64,000 bases of DNA from Entomortierella parvispora. Its lineage: Eukaryota > Mortierellomycota > Mortierellomycetes > Mortierellales > Mortierellaceae. This document shows positions 43,930 through 54,512 of this stretch, piece after piece. The notes beneath the pieces are model-generated. The model had not been told where the DNA came from and did not search any database. It saw nothing but the letters and a program-made list of their open reading frames with translations. Both the position numbers and the translations under genes were made by a program. The stretch covers positions 62,001-126,000 of the forward strand of contig OY752144.1 of the NCBI GenBank assembly GCA_963573315.1, read 5' to 3'. The number at the start of each line of letters is the position of its first letter. Within the stretch, counting starts at the first letter, position 1.

Positions 43930-46900
43930 GCAATTGCTCCCAAGTTGTTTTCCTTTGTCCAAGGGAACAATTTGATTTTCACATGCAAGAGTCTGGACAG
44001 GGGCGGTATATCTTTATTTGGCAAGCAATCATGGTCCCAAAACAAATGTTAAGAATAGACCTGCAGCGAACAAAACAACAATGGCGAACATGCCAGCTGC
44101 GGCCTTACATACACCGTGAAGAAGGAAGTGACTCAAATCAATTGCGACATTAATTTCGAGCGGGAAGGGTGAATCCCCACCCCCCTTTCCTTCCAAGGGC
44201 AAATCTGGACGGATCTGGGTGCTCTGGAATGGGGCAAAGAAAGTAGATGGAACACACCGGGTTCGACCACTCTACTTTACAAAGCAAGACTGAACCTCTT
44301 GCAAAATACGCTTACAATTGCCAAGCTCTAGCTCGTGTCTACAATAGAGGATGAGGAAGATTTTATGACGACAAAAGAGAACTTTGGACGTGCTCAAGTT
44401 GTTTTGAGAGAGTCGAGATGAGGGAGAGAGGGGCCCGTGAGGTAGCGTGGGATTGTTGGGATCGTGTTAATGACTCTTTTGATTATTTTTTGTTGAGGTG
44501 GTTCGAAACCCATGTCTGTAGTTGAGTTACTGGGGCGAGAGGGATGGGTGGTCGGACCATTTCCAATAAGAGAGATCGCGTCAACAAGGTCAAAATAGAC
44601 ACGACGTTACGCTTCTGTCGTGGTTTCTCTTCACGGTTCGGTTGGGGTCGGGTAGCACAACATGTCCGGGTCCCGATTGCAACCGAAGGGCGAAGGGGCC
44701 AGACGTGGGGGGGATACCCAAAAGAAGAAAACGGATTGTTTCGTGCATCCATCGTTTCGATATCACTTTCAGGTGCTTTTGCTGTGCCTTACCTCTCCCC
44801 AGACCCTGACCCGTCCTAAATGTTTTCTGGCTCATCCCAGGACGCCATGCGTTCCCGAGCCTGTCTGTACCCCGAGCCAGTCTTGTACCCCGAGCTCCCA
44901 AAAAGAGACCGATTAGGTGATCGAAGTTAGACTGAAATGTGCTTCTAGCGCGTGTTAAACAAATGCAATGTCTGGCGCGCAAATGATTTGGGACCTTGGT
45001 TTACATTCTCCCGCCAACCGGCTATGAAAGCCAAGCAAGCAGACAGACAATTGAGTGCGAGAGACCGCCGGCTGAATAGTGCTCAATTGATGATGAAGGT
45101 GGGGAAAGAGAATATGAACAAATGGCACGATCGTTAGTGAGAATTGCGGGGTCCAGCCCGTGAGAGAGCTTCAGTCAGAAGGTCCGTTCAGTTTAGACAG
45201 GAGTCCTGTTGATGGAGGATAACGCTCGATGTCATGTTGGAGAAAGAGAACAAAGAAACTTTTTTCTATTTTTCTACGCTCCGACTCCACGGCCACGGTA
45301 TCGCTTCGACATGTCATTTGTCATGAAGGATTTTAAGGCGCACTTTATTTGAAAAGGGGACCAGATTGTGGAGAGAGCAGCCAAAATGGAGAGCGAGCCT
45401 GCGTCCTCCATGCCCCAAATAGAAACACAGGACGAAAGAAAGAAACATTCGTTTGGGCGGAGCCCGGAGATTCGCCAGAGACGTGGAGGGGAAGAGAGAC
45501 GGTCTGAGGCCGTTGGAAAAAAAAATTAATAATGTATCTCGATATGATAGATAGGGGATGCGGAACAATTCCTTGCCGATTATTTTTTTTCTCATTCTGC
45601 TTCGATCTTTGCAAAGGCCGAAGCGGAGGCGGGCTTGTGCGATAGAGTAAGTAAGCTGCTTTCCTTACGAAGACGTCCCGGTTTATGATTCAGCTTTTCG
45701 TGTCCGTGTGCCGCGGCTTAACACTTCCACATCGGATCGGGAGTCTGGTAGATCCTACAGACCGGGTGTTTGTCTGTTCTGTTGGTGGTTGTTCTAGTAT
45801 TGTGCCACTGACCGATTGAACAATCTGGGGTTAATAGCCATCCGAGCTGACGTCCAGATTTGGAGTGAACGTTGCCAAGGTGGTAGACTCTTTTTTTTTC
45901 TTGTGCAAACACACGCACAGGGTCTTGGCGTCGCATGGCATGCACACAGAGCCAGCCCGAGGATCATCAGGAACAATTGACTCTAGCGAAGGTTGGTTGT
46001 AACAAGAATAAAAGAACCATGATGCAGGAGGAGTGCGTATGGGAGAGAGAGAGAGCGAAGTTTGCGGCTTACGGCTCGCTCGCTCTTGCCAAAAAAGTGG
46101 TCCAACAAACAAGAATCGAAACACAAAAACAACCACGGAATGGTCCTTGGTAGCACAGGCCGATCTACAATTCCCTTGTTTGACCAAAACAATAATAATA
46201 AATCTCGTTGGCTTTGTTGGGTCTCCAGCGTTTCGATCGAAACACGGGTGGAGCGAGCGGATGGGCTATTCATTTTCTGCCGAAGGTAGAAACCACGCAA
46301 TGTTGGATCGCTCACTCCCGGCTTGGCTTGAACAAGCAAGCGGGGTGGGTGGACGACTATGTGGGGGGAGAAGGAATGAATGGGGGGCAAAGTCTTTTCT
46401 GGATCGGTACGGTTGCACATCGCGGGTCAGAAGAGCTGTGTTTCGTTGCTGACCGAACCGAGAAGAGCTGAACGCGCGGTCAACTTGGGCTTTGGAGGCT
46501 GGACCGCAGGAGAAGGTCTTTCGCCGCACAGGTGGTGCTGGTTGTATCGATGATAGGAGCGAGTATCGCGAGGAAGAAGAAAGGCGACCAGATAGATAGG
46601 CGGACAGACAGGGACCGACAGGGCAGGCAGAGGTGACAAGGGACTGGAGGTGGTGGTGGTGGTGGGACTGGACTCGACTGTGGTTGGATTCAATCAATCA
46701 GTCAATAGTCAGTCAATGAATCAATTGCACACATTCACAGAACACTCGCACAATCAATCAATCAGAGGGAAAAAAGGGAAAAAAAGTTTATTCCCAGCAT
46801 GTCCTGCTCCACACTTTTTTGTTTTTCAAAGGGGGTTTGCTCGCTGGCATGTGAAAGCGGACGGGGGTGCGCTAGAACCAGGTGTTTGCTTCCCTGGTGC

Positions 46901-47176
46901 TTCCCTCCCTCCCTCCCTGCTGTTTCCCTTCTCTGCTGCCTGCCCGATAGACTTGCGCTGTAGCCCCGATTCAATTGCTGGAGAGTTGGACCCTACTTTT
47001 CTTTTTTTTTTTGCGTTGCTTTTGGCCCTTTGGCATATGTGTCTGTGTTGGACGACACCAACAATAAGAGTGGGAAACAACAGAACCGTGTTTCCTTTTC
47101 GAGAGACCCACCTTCTGCAGTAGTCTACTACACTTTACGGTGGAGAGGTCACTGACGCCTTGACCTGTTCATTCAA

Positions 47177-47236
<60 letters not shown>
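47177..47236. repeat. (TC)n microsatellite
   Basis: About 60 bp of TC with one TTT interruption near its start, in the upstream region of the zinc-finger gene. Confidence 0.9.
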
Positions 47237-47239
<3 letters not shown>

Positions 47240-47456
47240 ACCGTGCGAGAGTGAATGTGGGTGGAGTGTGGGTGCGCATGCAAAAACGAGGGTGGGGAGA
47301 GTGGCGATCAAGTGGGGTGGAGCGGAGTGAGTGAGTAATGGCCGACAGGCAGATAGACGGCACGGCCGGCAGGAATGATGGCGGCAGCAGGTGTTTGCAC
47401 ACGGCGAAAGGGAGCGAGGGAGACAGACAGACAAACAGACAGACAGACGAGACAGT

Positions 47457-47480
47457 GATGATGATGATGATGATGATGAT
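47457..47480. repeat. (GAT)8 trinucleotide microsatellite
   Basis: Eight perfect GAT units, preceded by a (GACA)-like patch at 47421-47450. Confidence 0.9.
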
Positions 47481-47871
47481 AAGTCGCGGTGGGTGCGTGT
47501 GTGAGTGCGTGTGTTCTGCACATACAGTACTATCGGAGTGTGGATCCAAGAGATAGAGACAACCCCTCTCCTTCGACAATCACACCATCCTGCCGCCCTT
47601 CCACACGATCCGCGCCTGTGAACGGCCTCGCCGTGGCGGGACTCAGTCTCGCAACCCTCTCTGAGCTGCGATTGCAATTGTATTGTAAAATAAACTACTC
47701 TATCGCCCACCGCGGCCTCGCTCTCCAGTCGCTCGCTCTCGTGGAGACAAAGAGTATTGTATTGCAACACTCTCACTGTACTCACTCTGCGATACCCATT
47801 CAATCGATCACCACCTCTCTTCTTCCTCCTCCTCCAGCACGCGCATTCTCTCTTTCAGCTTCCTCCCGGCC

Positions 47872-47879
47872 TATAAAAG
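47872..47879 (+). promoter_or_regulatory. TATA box of the C2H2 zinc-finger gene
   Basis: TATAAAAG in cggccTATAAAAGggacc, 343 bp upstream of the ATG, followed by a CT-rich leader and a C14 run (48030-48043). This predicts an mRNA leader of roughly 300 nt. Confidence 0.65.
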
Positions 47880-48221
47880 GGACCGGCCAACCTTCGTCCT
47901 TGGCCCGATACTTTTCTCTCTCTTCGCTTCTCTCGCTTCTCTCCTTGCCTTGACATCTTACCTCTTGCCGTCGTCCTCGTTTAATCTGCACCCGCTCCAC
48001 ACTCGATCCTCCTCCTCCTTCCCCCTTTTCCCCCCCCCCCCCCTTCCTGCCTTCCGTCCTTCTTTCCTTGGTTGCCAACAACTAAACGTAAACAACCCCC
48101 TTCTTCCTTATCTGTGAATATCGAAAGCGTCGTCCGTCTGTCCTTTAGCTTTCCACTTCCCTTAAATAAGCCTTCTCTCTCGCCTTGCGCAAAGTTCGAT
48201 ATCCCCACAATCTCAAACACA

Positions 48222-49451
48222 ATGTCTTCTACTTCCCCATTCTCGCTCGCTGCTATCATGAACGACGATTCCTCACCAGTGGATCGCTCGACTTCCTCCT
48301 ACAGCTCTGGCGCAGAGTCTGACCACGACTCTTCCGAGCAGATCGCGCGTCCATACGAGTGCCACTTGTGCGACAAGTCGTTCTTCCGCCTCGAGCACCA
48401 GACTCGCCACATTCGCACCCACACTGGCGAAAAGCCCCACCCTTGCGACTTCCCCAACTGTGATAAGCGCTTCTCGCGCTCGGATGAGTTGACCCGCCAT
48501 ATGAAGGCCCACACCTCTGCCTGCAAGAGCGGCAACGCGGATCTGCTTTCGACCTCGCCCCACCACTACGCTTCTTATCAGGACTATGTTCAGGCTCAGG
48601 AGTCGGCCGAGTGGGCGCGCAAGCACATCTGCCCGGTTCCCAATTGCTTCAAGTCCTTCACCCGATCCGGCCACTTGGCCCGCCACATCCGTTCGCACAC
48701 CTCTGAGAAACTCTTTGTGTGCCCGGTCGAGAGCTGCGGCCTGGGCTTCACGCGATCCGATGCCCTGCGCGAGCACGCACGCACCCATGTCGCACGCACC
48801 AGAGCCCGCAAGGCCGACAAGGCCGCCGGCTCCCGATCTGGCTCGGCCAAGACCTCGAGCTCGCCCTCGCCTTCCAGCACTGCGCGCTCGTCCATGTCGC
48901 CCTTCCCCATGTCGCCCTCCAACTCCAACTCAGAGTCGGAGGACGCCATGATGGACTTTCCCTCTTGGGCCAGGATGACGCCTATTCACCCTCCCACCGC
49001 TGCTCACCAGCCCTGGACTGCAGGAAACAACTCGGCCATGCTCCAGACGCCTCCTTACTCGCCACCAACCTCGCCCCGGTACGGCAGCGTGAGCTCGAAC
49101 CGGTACGCGGCAGCTCCCTATCCTCACCAGTACAAGAGCCAGAGCCAGCAGTCGACCGCGACCCAGAGCCTGCCCTCGCTCATGGAGACCAACTACAATC
49201 TTCATCAGCACCATCGTCGTCAGCACAGTGGCGGTCAGATCAACCACCACAACAACCCCTCCCACGTTCAAGGCGGCCATCGCATCGCCGATATCTTGAA
49301 TGGCTCGACACACTTGTCGCTTCCCTTGCCTACGAACAGCGGCATGAACAACAACAACAACCAGCACAACCATCAGAGTGGCCACGCCAGCAACGGATCG
49401 GACTTTAACAGGACGCTTCCCCCAATCTCGTCCTTGCTCCCCATCTTTTAA
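48222..49451 (+). CDS. C2H2 zinc-finger transcription factor, Mig1/CreA-like, four fingers
   Basis: A single exon of 409 residues, starting [18 protein letters not shown]. Fingers 1-2 (about residues 46-100) carry the Mig1/CreA/EGR signature: [56 protein letters not shown]. After a spacer of about 30 residues come two more fingers, [20 protein letters not shown] and [20 protein letters not shown]. CreA and Mig1 have only the first pair, so the four-finger layout marks a distinct lineage; the second pair resembles Zap1/StuA-type CxxxxC fingers. The C-terminal half is Ser/Pro/Gln/His/Asn-rich, typical of fungal regulatory domains, ending [16 protein letters not shown]. The very long upstream region with a TATA box fits a regulated gene. 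The target is unknown; a carbon-repression role is only suggested by fingers 1-2. Confidence 0.88.
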   Translation: MSSTSPFSLAAIMNDDSSPVDRSTSSYSSGAESDHDSSEQIARPYECHLCDKSFFRLEHQTRHIRTHTGEKPHPCDFPNCDKRFSRSDELTRHMKAHTSACKSGNADLLSTSPHHYASYQDYVQAQESAEWARKHICPVPNCFKSFTRSGHLARHIRSHTSEKLFVCPVESCGLGFTRSDALREHARTHVARTRARKADKAAGSRSGSAKTSSSPSPSSTARSSMSPFPMSPSNSNSESEDAMMDFPSWARMTPIHPPTAAHQPWTAGNNSAMLQTPPYSPPTSPRYGSVSSNRYAAAPYPHQYKSQSQQSTATQSLPSLMETNYNLHQHHRRQHSGGQINHHNNPSHVQGGHRIADILNGSTHLSLPLPTNSGMNNNNNQHNHQSGHASNGSDFNRTLPPISSLLPIF

Positions 49452-50133
49452 GAGCAAAAAGAGTCCTCCTTCCGGCTTGCTTTTCCACGCTCGATCCTTG
49501 TAAATAGTTGTTTCGCTTTATCCATTTGCTTTACCCTTCTGTACTTCTATTTGTATCATACCATTCTTCATCCATACGCGCAAATAATAATATGGCACAT
49601 ATTGCGAACGCCAAATAAACAAAAAATAACATTGTCCATTACCTCATATACACGTTTCTCTTTCTTTGGGTTTGAAAAAATGGTTTATTTGACAAAAACT
49701 CTTAGAAAACATTCACAACCCGAGCCGGCGGCTCGCCACCTTTTGAATGCCAAGCGCCCACGTAATCTGCTGTGTTGTCAGCGCTCTAACGCCAGGATTC
49801 GTGCGAAAGCGCGGCTGAAGAAGAGTGGCCAGGGAGGACAGCAGTGGCAAGGGCAAGGGCGAACAATGGCAAAAAAGATGATCAGCGTGGCGGTGCACTG
49901 GCTTAAGGGTCTATTTCCTGCGAAATGGTGGCAAACGGCAGGACCTGTCAAATGGCACACCATGCCCATGCCGTTGGGCACGTCTTTCTTGTCTCTTTCT
50001 CGTCCATCTTCTTTCCCATCTCCATTCCCATTTTCGCCCTCTCCCTCTCTCTCTGTCCCTTCCAACTTGATAGTCTGCCTCGCCAATTTCATTTTTTGGA
50101 TACATACACCCTTCCTTCCAGCATCTCTTTACC
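49452..50133. other. Intergenic
   Basis: 3' end of the zinc-finger gene (AAATAA near 49614-49630) and a CT-rich promoter (49980-50130) for the next gene. Open frames inside are not supported. Confidence 0.5.
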
Positions 50134-52323
50134 ATGGCCGACGAAATCCCTTGTACTCTCTCTCTCGAAGGCGACATTTCAGACCTGCCTGAGGACGAAG
50201 ACATGCCTCATCCAGCGCACGAGCCAAAGAAGTCTCTGGTCAGTCTCGTCTCTACCAACAAAACGATTGAGAATATCGAACTTCATAATCGCAAAACGAC
50301 AATTGGTCGCGACAAGAGTAACTATCCAACCGTCCCCTGATATTGCTCGATTCTGTCAAAGACGAAAAACTCATTCCTGACCGGTTTCTTTCATACATCT
50401 TCTTATCTTCTCTTAGAGCTATGCACAGAGGGTGCAGTTTTTAATAGTGCGTTCGTGTCCAAGGCCCATTGCGAGATCTCATCCCGCTCCCTGACAGATG
50501 CCACTGCAGCAATTTGGATCAAGGACATATCGTCCAATGGTGTTTGGGTCAATGGCAAAAAAATTGCCAAGGACGAGCCAACAAAGATCCAGCATGGAGA
50601 TATAATTTCACTCGTTCCAGTGTCTGCGGAAAACAAAAGTAAGTGGCCTGTTGTTCTGATATGTTGACTAAACAAATTGCCACTTGACTGACACAAATCT
50701 CGGTGTGTCTAGCCACGGGACCGGCCTTCATCGTCGTAGACACGCGCTCAAAGTCCGAGTTTGAAGATCAACAAAAACTGCATGCCAAAAGAGTTTCAGA
50801 GGCACTGGAATCGAACGCGGATCCTGATGCCAACCTTGCAGTCAGCAAACGACCAAAACTGGAGATTGATGAACAGAAGCAAAAGGAGGACAAGGAAAAG
50901 GAAGACAGCGCCTTTGAGAAGGAATTTGAATGCGGTATTTGCCACGACATCATGCATAACGCCCTGGTTCTCCAGCCATGTCTCCACTCGTTCTGCAAAG
51001 AGTGTTGCAAGATGTGTCTACACAAGTATGTTATCTTGTGAATCGTGTCTGAGCATCATCCTGAATCCAATGCATAGATCATACTGCAAGGTCGTGATTC
51101 TCACCACTTGTATTTGCTTTCTGTTGATAGCTCTCCGCTCTGCCCGACATGCCGCCAACCTGTCACGAAAACCAAGCGCGATTTCAAAATCAACAACTTG
51201 ATTGAGCTCTTTCTCAAAACGCGGCCTCATATGGCTAGGGACGACCTGGAGGACGAGGGCGCTGAGAGCGACACGTCAAATGTCATTGTTCGGCCTAGAA
51301 ACCCTAACAACGGCTATGGCGTTGATGAGGATGATGATGACGGCGACGATTACGAGGATGAGGATGATGATGAGGATGATGATGACGACAACCAGGCTCC
51401 GCTCGTTTTTGGCGCTAATGGATTTGGAGGGATGTGGGCGAGGTTACCGACAATCTGCCCTTGCTGCGATCCAAACAATGCGAACGGCTACGTATGCCCG
51501 GATGGTATCAGATTGCAAGAGCTGCCACCAAATGCAACCTACCAGGAATACATAGCACGTCTCCAATTACAACCAGGACACAGACAGTGTCGCGATTGCA
51601 GAAAACACCTCCCCGTCGTTGATCTTCCTGACCCTGCAGCACGCGATGCTGCCGCGGATCGCTTCCGATGTAAGTGTCTAAACTCAGGCTGAAACGATGT
51701 CAAAGAACCAGTCAATGATTTATGGTCTTTATTCTCACTCTCTTTCAGGCAAGATGTGTCATGTCCCAACATGCGGATGTCGGACCCATAGCTTGGACAA
51801 CTACATCGAACAACGGTATCCAATCCAAGGATTTTTGAACTCTACCGAAGAGAGGATTATTCACGATTACTTGTTAACAGAGCGGCTTTCGGAAAGTGAT
51901 ATCTGGCGGGACATTAAGGCTGGTATGGAGAACGGGACATATCATTACCTTGGAGTGGCCGCTGCACCTGTACCCCCCGCTGCTGCCGCCGTGAACCCAC
52001 CTAACAACAACAACAACAACAATGGCGACGGCAATAACAACGCAGCCCAAGCGGCCCCTGCCGCTGTTGCGGACCAAAACAACGCCAGAGGTGCGAACAT
52101 AACAAGCAGGGACAAGATGTGCTCGGAATGTTCTCGGAACTTTTATAGTAATGGGCCCTTATACCAATGGCGGAAAGCATTGGATCCGGCTAGACTACCA
52201 CCACACGTCGTCGCCCGCAGTGATTGCTGGTATGGTAGAGAGTGCAGAACGCAGCACAACCGTGGAAATCCAGGACATGCTCTGCGTCTCAACCATATTT
52301 GTGAGAAGCGTAATGGCCGCTAG
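50134..52323 (+). CDS. CHFR-like E3 ubiquitin ligase (FHA, RING, Cys-rich PBZ-like end)
   Basis: Five exons, 50134-50317, 50417-50638, 50713-51025, 51131-51669 and 51749-52323, give 610 residues; phases 1, 1, 2, 1 all match. Residues about 45-135 are an FHA domain: TTIGRDK, FVSKAHCEISSRSL, SSNGVWVNGKKI. Residues about 213-258 are a C3HC4 RING: ECGICHDIMHNALVLQPCLH then SFCKECCKMCLHN and SPLCPTCRQPV. A long acidic Asp/Glu run follows, then a Cys-rich region of the CHFR type with two modules (CCDPNNANGYVCPDGIRLQE area and KMCSECSRNFYSNG) and the end SDCWYGRECRTQ, LRLNHICEKR, matching the PBZ-like C-terminus of CHFR. CHFR ubiquitinates mitotic regulators and delays entry into mitosis under spindle stress; its PBZ binds poly(ADP-ribose). 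Yeasts keep only the shorter Dma-type version. Confidence 0.92.
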
Positions 52324-52479
52324 AACTTTGTAGAGGGCGTTCCATTCGTAAGATCCGCATACCCAATCCTTGCGGTCACCTCTTGCGACATGGCTCAAAA
52401 ACATATACATGAAGCAAAATCATAATAAAAATCGCTCGGTTCATCAAGGTTGGATTGTTTTTTTAATACTAGTTCTAGT

Positions 52480-54291
52480 TCAGTAAAGATGATTTGGCGA
52501 CACGAGATCGGCCGACGGCTGCGAAGACTGAACTTCCACCGTGGCACCCTGCTGCGGTAGAAGCTTGCGATCTGAGGCTTGATCGTTTCTGTCTATTGAC
52601 TGTCTCTTTAACCCGTCTCGCTCCTGATCCTGAGGTTCAACTTTGACAGCATACGGTTGATCTCCCAGATCCGTTTCTACCATCATCGTTGCTACACGTT
52701 TCCTTGATGCAGCATGTGAAGAGTTTTCCCCACTCTCGGATTCCTCTGCGGATGGGGGATCGTTAGTGAAAAGAGGACTGAAATACAGTGCCGAAGGCAT
52801 CCGTGGGGTATGATATGACATCTCTTCCTCCTGAGATGTAAAAAGTATAAAGTGTGTTAGTGTTAGTGGCGACCGGGCTTTTGCTTCTTTAGTTCGTTTG
52901 GTATGAACAGGTATTCCTTCTCTCTTTTTTTTCTTCTTACATTTAGTTCGAGTTCAGGCGGCAAAGGAAATGTTTGTGTTTGCGTCGGATTCTCATTTTC
53001 CTGTGAACTCGGTATACAACTCTCTTCTCGCAAGTGTTGATTCTTGTGGCGGTTGATGTTAAGCAGGTTTTGGAGCTGTGACATGGTCGGTCTGGAGTTC
53101 GGTCTCGATGTCACAATGTCCGCCCCAGGTGCCGGTATAGAGAGGCTGGCGGATGCCAGTTCCAGTTGAGCAGGTGCGACAGAGGGTGCTCCGGACTGAA
53201 CTCTTGATAGAGCCGTCGTGGGTATAATCTCTGCTTCTTCAGCATTCGTAGACGGATCTGTAGTTTCGGAACTATGTGGGGGCTGTGTGCCCGTACTGGC
53301 TTTACTAGTCGCAATGTCATTCACAGTCGTCTTTTCTCGCAAAGTCTTTTCCCGTCCATGAATCACCAGGGCCGTTTGAACCGAGGGAAACGTTTGCATG
53401 TCGATATTTGAGGATCCAACAGACGAAGGGGTAGATATTTGAGAAGAAGATCCTCCGTCTTTTGCGGCGTCTTTGATGGCCATGGGTGAAGCAGCAGCAT
53501 CAGCAGCAGCAGCAGCTTGCCTCCTGTCCTTCAAGAACTTTTCCCGTCCATGATTTGCCAAGGCGGCATTGAGGGAAGGAAAGGTCTGCAGGTCGACATT
53601 AGATGAACCCATCGACGATGGAGGAGCCGAACTGATAAGGTGCAAGGGTTCTGAATGTTGGAATGTCGGTCCACAGTCAGCAGTCCAGATCACAGAGCCC
53701 AGTGGGGTGCCTTCGGCGATCATCTGTCTACTGTAATCATCGTCCGCATTCTCTCTATCCTGACAGCCATCGTTCGTGCCATGATGAACAGAGTTATTGG
53801 TGTGTGAAGCTTGCTCTTCTTCCACTGGAGGCGACACACCTGTAGGGATAAAGTGACGTGAGTACTATATAAAAAGAAGAACAAGAGATCCCCAGACTTT
53901 GTATCACAATCAGTACCTCGTCGAAGATCCACCAGTTTACTCGCACACGCCACCAAAATATCATAGGTCGGGTTCTTGAGCAAATTGCCGACCCTGGCAG
54001 GCAAGTGGCAAGTTGGGCATTGACAGCTGCTTCCGAGCTTTGAGTAAACGCAAGTGCTGAGGAAGTAGAGTTGAAAACGAGAAAAAGGAATTAGTGAGGT
54101 GTCCTTTATCGTTCCTTACAAAAAAAAGAGAAGCGAATTCGGAATGTCGTGAAATGGCTAGGTCAAACGTACTGGCAAAAGTGGTGTCCACACTCCTGGA
54201 GAGTCACCGTAGCCCGAAGTTGGCCACCGCAAAGTCGGCATGCGAGCAATGCTCGCATGTTCCCAAGTGCCTCATCGACCGATGAGGACAT
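52480..54291 (-). CDS. RING-finger protein with an internal duplicated block
   Basis: Four exons, 54291-54173, 54056-53917, 53839-52941 and 52830-52480, give 502 residues; phases 2, 1 and 0 all match. The N-terminal RING, split by intron 1, is LACRLCGGQLRATVTLQECG, HHFCHTCVYSK, QCPTCHLPA, in the style of BARD1/BRCA1 and related E3 ligases. It is followed by NLLKNPTYDILVACASKLVD, as in that class, where a helix packs on the RING. The rest is Ser/Thr-rich and lacks BRCT domains. Two copies of a block of about 28 residues occur in exon 3: GSSNVDLQTFPSLNAALANH with GREKFLKDRR, and GSSNIDMQTFPSVQTALVIH with GREKTLREK. I recognise no family for this tail. An E3 ligase role is likely; the substrate is unknown. 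The E-box GTCACGTGCAC lies about 75 bp upstream of the start. Confidence 0.78.
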
Positions 54292-54363
54292 GATTGTTGT
54301 TGGTGTTGAAAGAGACAAGCGCGCAACCAAAATGGTGGCAAAATCCCTTCGAACCAAAAAGCT

Positions 54364-54374
54364 GTCACGTGCAC
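54364..54374. promoter_or_regulatory. E-box 11-mer GTCACGTGCAC upstream of the RING gene
   Basis: CACGTG core at 54366-54371, about 75 bp upstream of the minus-strand ATG at 54291. The identical 11-mer, in the other orientation, occurs at 12959-12969 upstream of the Scm3-like gene. Confidence 0.4.
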
Positions 54375-54512
54375 AGATAGCTCCAGCCTCTCCTGGCAAG
54401 CGTCAGTTCCCAGGCCATGCTCTTCAGACTGAGTTCTGGCACGCGCCAAAGAAGGATGGGATCAAAGAATCCGCAATTGTTTGCATGTACGTCTATCTTT
54501 TATTATACAGAA

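Larger units (their letters stand above)
41431..47860. other. Gene-poor region of about 6.4 kb
   Basis: No open frame here shows a family motif, splice-consistent extension or long coding run; the longest frames are GA/CT repeats or antisense noise. It contains (GT)n/(GA)n patches near 42490-42515, a run of 19 A (43911-43929), a (TC)n tract at 47177-47236 and (GAT)8 at 47457-47480. The right part should be the upstream control region of the C2H2 regulator. A non-coding transcript cannot be excluded. Confidence 0.5.

Noticed and set aside
44500-44515. B-box-like GGTTCGAAACC
   Set aside because: Stem pairs do not form and no A-box or acceptor stem is found.
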